NCBI RefSeq assembly: GCF_011305415.1
Contig: NZ_JAANOQ010000005.1
Coordinates: 1 to 64,000 of the forward strand
Source: Flavobacterium bernardetii
GTDB lineage: Bacteria > Bacteroidota > Bacteroidia > Flavobacteriales > Flavobacteriaceae
Direction: 5' to 3'
Length of the DNA: 64,000 nt
The notes under the pieces are model-generated. The model worked only from the letters and a program-made list of their open reading frames with translations. It was not told the origin of the DNA and did not search any database. A program made the position numbers and the translations under genes. Every line of letters begins with the position of its first letter. Position 1 is the first letter of the stretch. This document shows, piece after piece, positions 1 to 8,769 of this stretch.

Positions 1-3000
1 AACTGACCATGCCAATCGTTATTGTAATCCGTTTTACTATAAACTTCCTTACCGTATCTGTTGAAAATCTCAACCTTGTTAGCTTTCAACTTCAAATAAT
101 CATTCTTATCATCCCCGTTTGGTGAAATACCTTTTTGAATGTCGCATAACTCAATTTTAACAGTCATTGTTGTTGTAGAAGCACAATCTGAAAGATCATC
201 AGGTGTAAAGGTGTAAACAAAAGTACCATCTACAGAAGTATTAACTACTGCAGGTGACCAACTACCTTCAATTGAATTATTTGAAATTGTTGGTAAAGTA
301 ACATTAGCATCTCCAACACATAACGTTTCAACTGGAGTAAAAGTTGGCGTTACAATAGGAACAATTGTTACTGGAATAGAAATAGCTTGAGAACACTGTC
401 CAGCACTAGGAGTAAATGTATAAGTTGTTGTTCCAGCTGTACTCGTATTAATAGCCGCATTCCAAGTACCAATTATCGGTGGTGTGTTAGTTGATGATAA
501 AGGTAATGTTGGAGCAGTAGTATTTTGACAAATATTTGCTATTGCTGGAAATGTAGGAACAACAATTGGATCAACAGTAATATTCATAGTAGTACCAACT
601 CCACATTGTCCTGGATTAGGTGTAAATGTATAAGTTGTTGTTCCAGCTGTACCTGTATTAATAGCCGCATTCCAAGTACCAGTTATCGGTGGTATGTTAG
701 TTGATGACAAAGGTAATGTTGGAGCAGTTGTGTTTTGACAAATATTAGTAATTTGAGCAAATGTAGCTGTTACAAATGGAGTTATTACAATAGTAGAACT
801 ACTTGAATTTGTATGAATACAATTTGCTAAGTTCTCTGCATAAGTATAAGTTACAACATAAGTTCCGGCATCACTTCCAACTAAATTTATAATTCCTGTT
901 GAAGAGTTTAAATTTAAAACTAATCCAGCTCCACCAGTATAACTAAAAGTACCACCTGAAGTAAATCCGGCTGCTAATGCAGGAGTTGGATTTGTTGTAT
1001 TAGTAATACAAACTGGTGTTGTGTACGTAAAGTCCGTAACAGCAGTTGTGTATGGTACTGCATTAATTGTAAATGGAATTGGTGCAGAATAGCAATTATT
1101 AATTAAATCATGAACAATAAAAGTATGATTTCCAGGAGTTAATCCAGTAAATGTAGTACTTGTTTGGTATGTACCACCATCTACACTATACTCATAACTA
1201 GAAGTATTAAGTGTATATTGACCTAAATTTGAGTAATTTTCTGGATCAGTAGTACTCCAATCTAAAGGATTCCATGTTGAACTAGGAAGTGGAGTTGCAT
1301 TCGCTAATCTTCTATATGTATAACCTGATTGACCTGCTGGTGTAAATGTACTACCATCCGTTGTACCCCAATTATCAACAACTACATTTGTAGATGTTGT
1401 TAACTTAATATTGTCATTGTTGTTAACACCCTGACATGTAGTTAATGGTAAGTTATGGGCTACACCTGGAATACTTGCATTAGTACTTAATTTGATAACA
1501 AATGTTGAATTAGCAAGAATAGTACCAGACAATGCATTATCACATGAAGTTGTATAAGGTAAACCACCAGATGTAGTAAAGACTCTCAATTTATAAGTTG
1601 ATAAATTTATTGGTGCAGATGTCCCATTATAAAGTTCTACATATGATAATTGTCCTGTATTTGCATCAGTAACTTCAGATATAAATAAGTTTGTTGGCAC
1701 TGTTCCTCCAGCTGATACTGGCGCAGTAATATTAATAGAACCTGTTTGTACCGCACATGTTGGTTGAGTTAAATAATCAAACGTTGGTGTTGGTATTGAA
1801 ATAACATTAACATTAAATGAAACTTGAGAACTACAAGTACCATTAGTTGCATATACATAAATAGTTTGGTTTGCTGAAATAACATCACCAGCATTTAAAG
1901 GTCCAACACCACCAGTTGTTGTAAAATAATTACCAACTGTTAAAGCAGGTAAAACATAGCTGTTACAAGCATTTACATCTTGAATATATGGTATAACTGG
2001 AGAAACTAATATCTCTACTATTTTAGTAGTTGTATACAAAGCACATCCTCCATTTGCTGGAATTGTCATTGTAACGGTATAGATACCTGGTTGTGCTAAA
2101 CTTGGAGTTAAACTTCCAGAAATAGGATCCAAAGCATATTGTAATCCTGAAGGAGTTGCACTATAGAATGGATTTGGTCCAGAATTTCCTGTTGGAATAA
2201 CAGGATAAGTTGTAGCATCCGAGTTACAGAATATAGCATTATTAGCATAAGTTATAGTTGCATTCGATGGTTGTGTTACCGTTACTAATACACTATGAGT
2301 TATTGGATCATTAGTGTATGGAGGTAAATTATTTGGTATAACTGTATTTGTTACAACATAATTTCCAGGAGCACTTGCAGCAAAATCAATCACACCTGTA
2401 GAAGGAGTAATTGACATTCCAGCTGGAGTAGCCGTAAATGTACCTGCAGATCCACCACTTACAAAAATTGGTGAAGCAGGACTTTCATCTTTACAATATG
2501 CTGGCGCTGAATAATGAAAATCAGCATTATAACATGTAGGCTGTGTTTGATTTGTTACAATAGAAATTGTACCTGGGTCATTAGCATAATTCGTAACCAT
2601 CAATATGTAAAACTGACCCGCTATTACTGGTAAAACAAAACTCTCTTCCGCTGCTGCAGAAAAACTACATCTTATAGGTGTTTGATTTGGAACGTCATTA
2701 CAACCAATTTGTTTAGTTGCATAAGGTCCCCAAAGCGCGTAATCAACATCTCCTGATGTTTGCGAAATATCACAAGTATAATTTCCTGTAATACCTGCTT
2801 GAATGAAAAAGAATTTCACATTAGGTGAAGTTCCTAAACACCCGTAATTACCAAAATTAATAACATCAACAGAGTTCGAATAAGTTACTCCCGCACATAA
2901 TGGATCAGCTCCTGTACAAGATACAGAACCAATACATAATTTAAAAGGAATTGATGAGTCAGTAGCTAAAGTAGTTACTAATCTTATGTAATATGTTTGA

Positions 3001-6000
3001 CCAATCGTTAATCCATTAGCAACATGTCCTTCAATGGCGTTACCAACTACAGTTGGCCCAGCTACAGTTTGAGTAGTACCACATTGAATTAAGTTTAAAC
3101 TTGCACATGTTCCTGAATATAAAGCTAAATTAACAGCTCCCATCACTGCAGCAGTACCTTCGGTTTGAATTGTATGAGTTGTACTAGTGGCAGTAAATTT
3201 ATACCATACATCATTTGCATTGACATTACAAGTTCCAGTAGTAATACTTGGAGTTGCGCCTTTCAAATCGACAGGATTTGTATTAACACATGCTAAATCA
3301 GCATTCACAAAAGCTTGAATTGCATTTATACAATTATCATTAACTGGCGGTGTAGAAAAATTAATTCCATCTGTCCAGAAACTTTTATTTGAACTAGAAC
3401 AAATAGCTCTTACATACACTGTATATGCAGTTGAAGGAAATAAGCCTGGATAAGTAATTGTTGTTGAAGAATAACCTATTCCAGTTGCAGTAAATACCGG
3501 AACATTTGAACCTGCAGGTACTACTAATACTTGCCAAGCTGTAGCTGTACCAGACTCTGTCCAAGATAAATCAACACTTGAAGCAGTAATATTAGATACT
3601 ATAACAGAAGCTGGTTTTGGACAAGTAATTGGTGGTGTACAATAAATTGTAGCATCCCAACCTGCACTCACACCATTAGCTGTTGAAGAGAAAACAAATG
3701 TTAAACATCCACTTGCAGAAGTTGCAGAAAAAGATGGTGGTAAATTTGTACCTGTATATGGTGTACCAACAACTGGAGAAGTTGGTAAATTACCATCTCT
3801 AATTGTTAACGTATCACCTGCTGCTAAACTAAAACTATTGAAAACAACTGTTACAACATCACCTGCATTATCAGGACATATTATTGACGTAATGTTTTCA
3901 CTATTTTGATAGTTACCAGAAATCCCTCCTGTATCATAAAAATGATCTCCAGCACAATAATTTGGTGTAGTACAGAAGTTTACTGGAACTGACCAGAAAC
4001 TAAATTGCGTTGCAGAACATCTTGCTCTTACATAAACATCATAACATGTTACAGAAGTTAATCCTGTAATAACATATGGACTTGCAATATTTGTTATTGT
4101 TCCTACAGAACCTGCATTTGGAGCTGGTGAACCCGCTGGTAAAACGATAATTTCCCATTGAGATTCAGAACCTCCATTTGCCCAAACTAGTTGTGCAGCA
4201 TTATATCCAATATTAGAAATCACTAAACTTCCTGGTTTAGGACAAGTAATTAAATCTAATTTTATATTATCAATTGCAGCAGGTGGTTGATTTCCAGCTG
4301 TATTATTATTTCTCCATTCAAAAACTAAACGCATATTACTTCCAGCATATGGTGAAGCATTTACTGTGTAATTTTGAGTTGAAAAACTTGTAGTTCCAGT
4401 TAAATCATTTCCAACTTTAATTCTGCTATTTGCTAAAGCTGTAATTGGAGTTCCAATTACAGGGTTGAAAGTTGCAGGAACTGTCCAAACGGTAATATAA
4501 TCTGCTAATTCTCCTAAAGAACGCCAATCGAAAGTTAAATCTAATTGAGTTGCTCCAGCAGGAATCACAAAATCTTTATACGCGTGAACAACAGAAGTTG
4601 CTGTATTATTATACGCATTTGTAACGCCATTATCATCAGTAATATACAAGGCATGTGTTCCACCATTATTAATTCCTGTTCCAATAGCCCATTTGTTTAC
4701 TTGTCCAAGACTACTTAATGTCCAACCTGTTAAAGTTTCAAATCCATCTGTAAAGTTTAATGGAGTGGCAACTTGAGGTAAAGTATATGTAAATGGACCT
4801 GACCAAATACTGTGATTTCCATCATTACAATCCGCTCTAACATAATATTGATAAACCACACCAGGAATTCCTGCTGCAATATTACCAGTATTAGAAGTCG
4901 TGTTATTTATTATACTTGTACCTGAAGGTAAACCGTAAGGAGCTGGTGCAAATGAATACTGCCAAGCAGTAGTTCCTGCATTTGCAGCCCATCCTAATTC
5001 TGCAGACGTAGATGTAATATTAGTTGCTGTTAAACCTGTTGGCTGGTTACAAAAAACTTGTTGGATCGTTAATGTATAACCTACTGTTTGTTGCGTACTT
5101 ATAGGCACTGTAGCACTTACATAAGAAGATATTATTATATAATATGTAGTATTTGCTACAACAGGAAAGGGATTAATATTTCTTGGATTAGCATTATTAT
5201 TGGCAACACCAGCTAAACATGTTGCTCCTCCAGTCCCAGGGCACGCACTATAGACATGAATACTTGAAAAAGTAGCTGTTGGTGCTAAATTTATAGCAAT
5301 ATTTCCTGTGAATGTTGGTGTAAATGAATAAAATACATCATTACCACTCATATAGTTATTTGCTGTTCCACTACAAGTTAATGGTTGAACAATATCATTA
5401 GTATCTAAATAATTTGCAGTATTGTCAACAGTCTGATAAGGTAATGCACCAACAACAATTGGACCGGAACAATAATCCCCTAAAGAAGCTGTTTGAAAAA
5501 CTTTTGGTCCAAACCAATCACTTTGATAATTACCTAGACCACTTGAACAAACTGAACGTACTTGAAATTTATATATTTTATTTTGTAGTAAACCTCCAAA
5601 TACATAGTTAACATTAGTATTAGCTATTTGAGTTTGAACAGATGGATCAGTAAAAGGTAAAGTAGACTCAACAACTTGAACTTCCCATTGTGTAACTCCT
5701 GCTCCTGCTGGTGTACCCCAACTTAATTGAGCTGAAGTAGTAGTTTCATTCGAAGTTGTTAATGGTCCAATTGGATCCATACATTTCTGTACAACGTTTA
5801 CATTATCAATCACCCATCTATCACCATTGTCATTTGTCATAACAAATGCAATGTAAACTAGAGTTCCATTTGGATAAACAGATAAATCAATTATTTTTTC
5901 TTCAAAAACGTTATTTGTTGCCGTTAATGAAGCTTCATCATAAGAAATAAGGTTTGTAAAATCAGCCGGATTCGTTTGTGAAGCTGTAGATATTTTAATA

Positions 6001-6338
6001 TCAAACAAACTTCCTTGAACTCCAGCTTGAATAGTTTTTGTTTGAAAACGTAACTGTCCATTTGCTGGAACAGTAATCTGATTCGTAACTAGCCAGTCAA
6101 TTGCTTGACCTGCAGGTACATTTTCTCTGTTAAGAAATGCTGAGTTACCAGTACCTCCGTAAGTAAATGCTGCTGAATTTGTTGTTAACCAGGCTTGTCC
6201 TGGAATAACACCAGTACCGGTTTCAAATTGTGCCCAACCCGCTGGTAGAGCTGGCGCTGTTAGGCCGTCAAAGTTTTCTTGACCGAAAACATTCAAACCC
6301 GCGAACATAAATAATAATAATAGTAATAGTTTTTTCAT
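1..6338 (-). CDS. Giant T9SS-secreted adhesin, type B sorting domain (C-terminus off the edge)
   Basis: The frame is open from the ATG at 6338 to the left edge, about 2,112 codons, with the 3' end missing. It starts with a classical signal peptide (MKKLLLLLLFMFAGLNVFGQ). The next ~180 residues look like a choice-of-anchor J / cleaved-adhesin module (ENFDG start, GWAQF, DRWVIDNV). A long chain of fibronectin III-like and Ig/SprB-like modules rich in Thr, Asn, Gly and paired Cys follows. Near the edge the T9SS type B (gliding-motility-associated) C-terminal domain begins: ISPNGDDKNDYLKL, EIFNRYGKEVY and NDWHG at codons covering 6-134. Such proteins cross the outer membrane by T9SS and are anchored at or released from the surface. 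Two adjacent 70-residue modules (about 417-746) are nearly identical in DNA. The adhesin role is inferred. Confidence 0.9.
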   Translation of the reverse strand, partial: MKKLLLLLLFMFAGLNVFGQENFDGLTAPALPAGWAQFETGTGVIPGQAWLTTNSAAFTYGGTGNSAFLNRENVPAGQAIDWLVTNQITVPANGQLRFQTKTIQAGVQGSLFDIKISTASQTNPADFTNLISYDEASLTATNNVFEEKIIDLSVYPNGTLVYIAFVMTNDNGDRWVIDNVNVVQKCMDPIGPLTTSNETTTSAQLSWGTPAGAGVTQWEVQVVESTLPFTDPSVQTQIANTNVNYVFGGLLQNKIYKFQVRSVCSSGLGNYQSDWFGPKVFQTASLGDYCSGPIVVGALPYQTVDNTANYLDTNDIVQPLTCSGTANNYMSGNDVFYSFTPTFTGNIAINLAPTATFSSIHVYSACPGTGGATCLAGVANNNANPRNINPFPVVANTTYYIIISSYVSATVPISTQQTVGYTLTIQQVFCNQPTGLTATNITSTSAELGWAANAGTTAWQYSFAPAPYGLPSGTSIINNTTSNTGNIAAGIPGVVYQYYVRADCNDGNHSIWSGPFTYTLPQVATPLNFTDGFETLTGWTLSSLGQVNKWAIGTGINNGGTHALYITDDNGVTNAYNNTATSVVHAYKDFVIPAGATQLDLTFDWRSLGELADYITVWTVPATFNPVIGTPITALANSRIKVGNDLTGTTSFSTQNYTVNASPYAGSNMRLVFEWRNNNTAGNQPPAAIDNIKLDLITCPKPGSLVISNIGYNAAQLVWANGGSESQWEIIVLPAGSPAPNAGSVGTITNIASPYVITGLTSVTCYDVYVRARCSATQFSFWSVPVNFCTTPNYCAGDHFYDTGGISGNYQNSENITSIICPDNAGDVVTVVFNSFSLAAGDTLTIRDGNLPTSPVVGTPYTGTNLPPSFSATSASGCLTFVFSSTANGVSAGWDATIYCTPPITCPKPASVIVSNITASSVDLSWTESGTATAWQVLVVPAGSNVPVFTATGIGYSSTTITYPGLFPSTAYTVYVRAICSSSNKSFWTDGINFSTPPVNDNCINAIQAFVNADLACVNTNPVDLKGATPSITTGTCNVNANDVWYKFTATSTTHTIQTEGTAAVMGAVNLALYSGTCASLNLIQCGTTQTVAGPTVVGNAIEGHVANGLTIGQTYYIRLVTTLATDSSIPFKLCIGSVSCTGADPLCAGVTYSNSVDVINFGNYGCLGTSPNVKFFFIQAGITGNYTCDISQTSGDVDYALWGPYATKQIGCNDVPNQTPIRCSFSAAAEESFVLPVIAGQFYILMVTNYANDPGTISIVTNQTQPTCYNADFHYSAPAYCKDESPASPIFVSGGSAGTFTATPAGMSITPSTGVIDFAASAPGNYVVTNTVIPNNLPPYTNDPITHSVLVTVTQPSNATITYANNAIFCNSDATTYPVIPTGNSGPNPFYSATPSGLQYALDPISGSLTPSLAQPGIYTVTMTIPANGGCALYTTTKIVEILVSPVIPYIQDVNACNSYVLPALTVGNYFTTTGGVGPLNAGDVISANQTIYVYATNGTCSSQVSFNVNVISIPTPTFDYLTQPTCAVQTGSINITAPVSAGGTVPTNLFISEVTDANTGQLSYVELYNGTSAPINLSTYKLRVFTTSGGLPYTTSCDNALSGTILANSTFVIKLSTNASIPGVAHNLPLTTCQGVNNNDNIKLTTSTNVVVDNWGTTDGSTFTPAGQSGYTYRRLANATPLPSSTWNPLDWSTTDPENYSNLGQYTLNTSSYEYSVDGGTYQTSTTFTGLTPGNHTFIVHDLINNCYSAPIPFTINAVPYTTAVTDFTYTTPVCITNTTNPTPALAAGFTSGGTFSYTGGAGLVLNLNSSTGIINLVGSDAGTYVVTYTYAENLANCIHTNSSSSTIVITPFVTATFAQITNICQNTTAPTLPLSSTNIPPITGTWNAAINTGTAGTTTYTFTPNPGQCGVGTTMNITVDPIVVPTFPAIANICQNTTAPTLPLSSTNTPPIIGTWNAAINTSTAGTTTYTFTPSAGQCSQAISIPVTIVPIVTPTFTPVETLCVGDANVTLPTISNNSIEGSWSPAVVNTSVDGTFVYTFTPDDLSDCASTTTMTVKIELCDIQKGISPNGDDKNDYLKLKANKVEIFNRYGKEVYSKTDYNNDWHGQ

Positions 6339-6382
6339 TATAGATTATAGTAAGTTGTGATTAATTAATATCTTTAACTTAA

Positions 6383-6390
6383 CAAAAGTA
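6383..6390 (-). promoter_or_regulatory. Probable -7 box of the giant adhesin gene
   Basis: On the minus strand this reads TACTTTTG, an exact match to the Bacteroidetes -7 consensus TAnnTTTG, 45 bases before the adhesin ATG. No good TTG -33 element is seen at the usual spacing. A 13-base palindrome (AATGTG A CACATT, 6397-6409) lies just upstream and might be a regulator site. Confidence 0.45.
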
Positions 6391-6474
6391 GGAATAAATG
6401 TGACACATTGAACATATATCGATAAAATACATTTTTCATCGACAAAAAGCTTTATTTAACTAAAATATTTTCTT

Positions 6475-6482
6475 TAAATTTG
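6475..6482 (+). promoter_or_regulatory. Probable -7 box of lpxH
   Basis: TAAATTTG matches TAnnTTTG exactly. Transcription would begin near 6489, about 10 bases before the TTG start codon at 6499, giving a very short leader. This supports the TTG start over any upstream start. Confidence 0.5.
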
Positions 6483-6498
6483 TAAAAAAATCAACGTT

Positions 6499-7242
6499 TT
6501 GAGTACAAAAAAAATTTACTTCGCTTCTGACCAGCATTTAGGAGCACCTACACCAGAAATTAGTTTTCCTAGAGAACAAAAATTTGTGCAATGGCTGGAT
6601 GAAGTTAAACAAGATGCAGAAGCCATTTTTTTACTAGGCGATTTGTTCGATTTTTGGTTCGAATATAAAACTGTTGTTCCTAAGGGATTTGTTAGAGTTT
6701 TAGGAAAATTAGCTGAAATAAAAGATGCTGGAATTCCGATTTATTTTTTTGTAGGAAACCACGATTTATGGATGGGCGATTATTTCGAAAAGGAACTCAA
6801 TATTCCTGTTTATCACGATAATAAAGAATTCACTTTTAACGGAAAAACTTTTCTAATTGGTCATGGTGATGGAAAAGGTCCTGGAGACATGGGTTACAAA
6901 CGCATGAAAAAAGTATTTACCAATCCGTTTTCCAAATGGTTGTTTCGTTGGTTACATCCAGATATTGGGGTAAGTTTAGCACAATATTTATCTGTCAAAA
7001 ACAAATTGATTTCGGGTGCTGAAGATGTAAAATTTTTAGGAGAAGACAACGAATGGTTGGTTCAATATTGCAAACGCAAATTAGAAACCAAACATTATGA
7101 CTTTTTTGTTTTTGGACACCGCCATTTACCTATGGAAATTCAATTAAACGAACAATCCAAATACATCAACTTAGGTGATTGGATTGGTTATTTTACGTAT
7201 GGTGTTTTTGATGGTTCAACATTTGAATTGAAAAAATATTAA
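6499..7242 (+). CDS. lpxH: UDP-2,3-diacylglucosamine diphosphatase
   Basis: This 247-residue calcineurin-like metallophosphoesterase has the complete metal-binding motif set: D11-x-H13, GDLFD (47-51), GNHD (86-89), GHGDG (121-125) and GHRH (206-209). The order and length fit LpxH, which hydrolyses UDP-2,3-diacylglucosamine to lipid X at the inner membrane in lipid A synthesis. The start is TTG; no ATG gives the full D-x-H region, and a -7 box lies just upstream. It stands alone, divergent from the adhesin gene and convergent with the MFS gene. LpxH is preferred over a generic phosphoesterase because of the GHGDG-KGPGD stretch and family length. Confidence 0.85.
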   Translation: MSTKKIYFASDQHLGAPTPEISFPREQKFVQWLDEVKQDAEAIFLLGDLFDFWFEYKTVVPKGFVRVLGKLAEIKDAGIPIYFFVGNHDLWMGDYFEKELNIPVYHDNKEFTFNGKTFLIGHGDGKGPGDMGYKRMKKVFTNPFSKWLFRWLHPDIGVSLAQYLSVKNKLISGAEDVKFLGEDNEWLVQYCKRKLETKHYDFFVFGHRHLPMEIQLNEQSKYINLGDWIGYFTYGVFDGSTFELKKY

Positions 7243-7271
7243 CAACTACTTTTCTTCTGAAACACGAATTT

Positions 7272-7406
7272 GCGTTAGGGATGGAAGCGGCATCCTTTTA
7301 TGTTTTTATTTTTTGTTTATTAAAGCACTTCGACTCCGATCAGTGTGACAGTGCGAAAAAAAAACATAAAAAGATATAGCGTACAGCCCGACCCTTGTGG
7401 TAACGC
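7272..7406. ncRNA. Structured intergenic element, resembling the Flavo-1 RNA motif
   Basis: This 135-base segment between two convergent genes folds on paper into nested helices. GCGTTA (7272-7277) pairs with TAACGC (7401-7406). GGATG (7279-7283) pairs with CATCC (7291-7295). TTTTATGTTTTT (7296-7307) pairs with AAAAACATAAAA (7360-7371). GCACT (7325-7329) pairs with AGTGC (7350-7354). The flanking blocks GGAAGCGGCATCC and GATATAGCG...CCCGACCC are GC-rich against the background. From memory these blocks recur between genes in Flavobacterium and resemble the Flavo-1 RNA motif; that identification is not verified and the transcribed strand is uncertain. Confidence 0.5.
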
Positions 7407-7414
7407 CCAAAAAC

Positions 7415-8656
7415 TTACTTTTCTATTTCTAAATCTCTGAATTTTGGTGAAGCGACTGCGGTGGTTCCAACGACTAGTAAAGTCATGATTCCACCAAACA
7501 CAACGGCATTTACTACGCCAAATAATTTAGAAGTTAAACCACTTTCGAATGCTCCTAATTCGTTTGAAGAACCTACGAAAATGGAATTTACTGAAGAAAC
7601 TCTACCGCGCATGTCATCTGGTGTATAAATTTGTAAAATTGTAGAACGAATTACGACAGAAAAACCATCGGTCACACCACTTAAAAACAACGCTACGACT
7701 GATATCCAAAAATTAGTAGACAATCCGAAAACGATAATACAAATTCCGAATCCGAAAACGGCGAGTAATAATTTTTTACCTGTATTTTTTTCGATGGAAA
7801 ACATCGTGGAAGCCAACATGGTTAATAATCCGCCAATGGCTGGTGCTGCTCGTAAAATCCCGAAACCTTCTGATCCTACTTTTAAAATATCTTGTGCAAA
7901 AATGGGTAATAAGGCTACTGCTCCACCGAATAAAACCGCAAACATATCTAAAGAAAGGGCGTTTAAAATAATTTTATTTTGAAACACAAATCGGAGTCCG
8001 GCTTTTAAACTTTCAGTAACGGGTTCGCCAATTTTTTTATTTAAAATAGGTTTCTTACTAATTTGTAACAACACAATAATTCCAATAATAATAGAAATCG
8101 TAACGAAGATCATGGAGTTGAAAACGCCGATTCCACCAATTAAAAATCCGGCTAAAGCTGGACCCAAAACCGCAGAAACTTGCCAAGAAGAACTGCTCCA
8201 CGTTGCCGCATTAGTAAATTGCGATTTCGGAACAATTAATCCTAATAAACTAAAAACAGAAGGAATAATAAACGAACGAATAATTCCGCCTAAGAAAACC
8301 AAAGCGTAAATTGCATATAAAAAAGGTTGTTTCCCAATAGCCAAAACAGTTTCTGGATGTACCAAGTAACAGAATAGAACACTGATAGTTAAAGTTCCTA
8401 AAAAGCATTTTAATAACATGCTTCTTTTTTCGGATTGATCTACAATATGTCCGGCAAATAAGGCCATTGTTATGGCTGGAATCACTTCCATTAAACCAAT
8501 TAATCCTAACGACCATGGATTTTTAGTAATTCTGTACACTTCCCACTCAATCAATACAAATTGCATCGACCAAGCTAAAACTATAGCCAATCGCATGAGT
8601 ATAAACCAACGAAATTCTGGGATTCTTAAGGACGAGAAGGGATCTTTTTTTGTCAT
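7415..8656 (-). CDS. MFS transporter (drug-efflux-like)
   Basis: The 413-residue protein has about 12 hydrophobic segments and the MFS layout: an N-terminal stretch SSLRIPEFRWFI typical of the macrolide-efflux/enterobactin-exporter-like MFS_3 group, a conserved GHIVDQSEKR loop between helices 2 and 3, and MRGRVSSV in the second half. It probably exports a small molecule by proton antiport in the inner membrane; the substrate cannot be read from the sequence. It lies downstream of recJ on the same strand, separated by a 102-base gap that holds two repeat elements, so co-transcription is uncertain. Confidence 0.8.
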   Translation of the reverse strand: MTKKDPFSSLRIPEFRWFILMRLAIVLAWSMQFVLIEWEVYRITKNPWSLGLIGLMEVIPAITMALFAGHIVDQSEKRSMLLKCFLGTLTISVLFCYLVHPETVLAIGKQPFLYAIYALVFLGGIIRSFIIPSVFSLLGLIVPKSQFTNAATWSSSSWQVSAVLGPALAGFLIGGIGVFNSMIFVTISIIIGIIVLLQISKKPILNKKIGEPVTESLKAGLRFVFQNKIILNALSLDMFAVLFGGAVALLPIFAQDILKVGSEGFGILRAAPAIGGLLTMLASTMFSIEKNTGKKLLLAVFGFGICIIVFGLSTNFWISVVALFLSGVTDGFSVVIRSTILQIYTPDDMRGRVSSVNSIFVGSSNELGAFESGLTSKLFGVVNAVVFGGIMTLLVVGTTAVASPKFRDLEIEK

Positions 8657-8663
8657 AGTTCTT

Positions 8664-8702
8664 AACCGCGAAGACGCGAAGATTTTCGCAAAGGTCGCAA
8701 AG
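8664..8702. repeat. Short intergenic repeat, CGCGAAG/TTCGC hairpin family
   Basis: A 39-base element beginning AACCGCGAAG, containing a small hairpin (GCGAA...TTCGC) and ending TCGCAAAG. A relative with about three quarters identity lies at 63435-63473. It sits directly upstream of the MFS gene. Its rising GC against the local background marks it as separate from the flanking sequence. Confidence 0.55.
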
Positions 8703-8720
8703 TTTTTGTTATTTAACGCT

Positions 8721-8769
8721 TATTTACTTGGTTCTTTTTACTTTTTACTTGGCTCTTTTTACTTGGCTC
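8721..8769. repeat. Heptanucleotide array overlapping the recJ stop
   Basis: Seven consecutive 7-base units from a small vocabulary: TATTTAC, TTGGTTC, TTTTTAC (three copies) and TTGGCTC (two copies). The array runs into recJ. Read on the minus strand, its last unit encodes the final Arg-Ala-Lys of RecJ and the following unit supplies the TAA stop. The same vocabulary and the same ending occur at 10562-10617. Confidence 0.85.
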
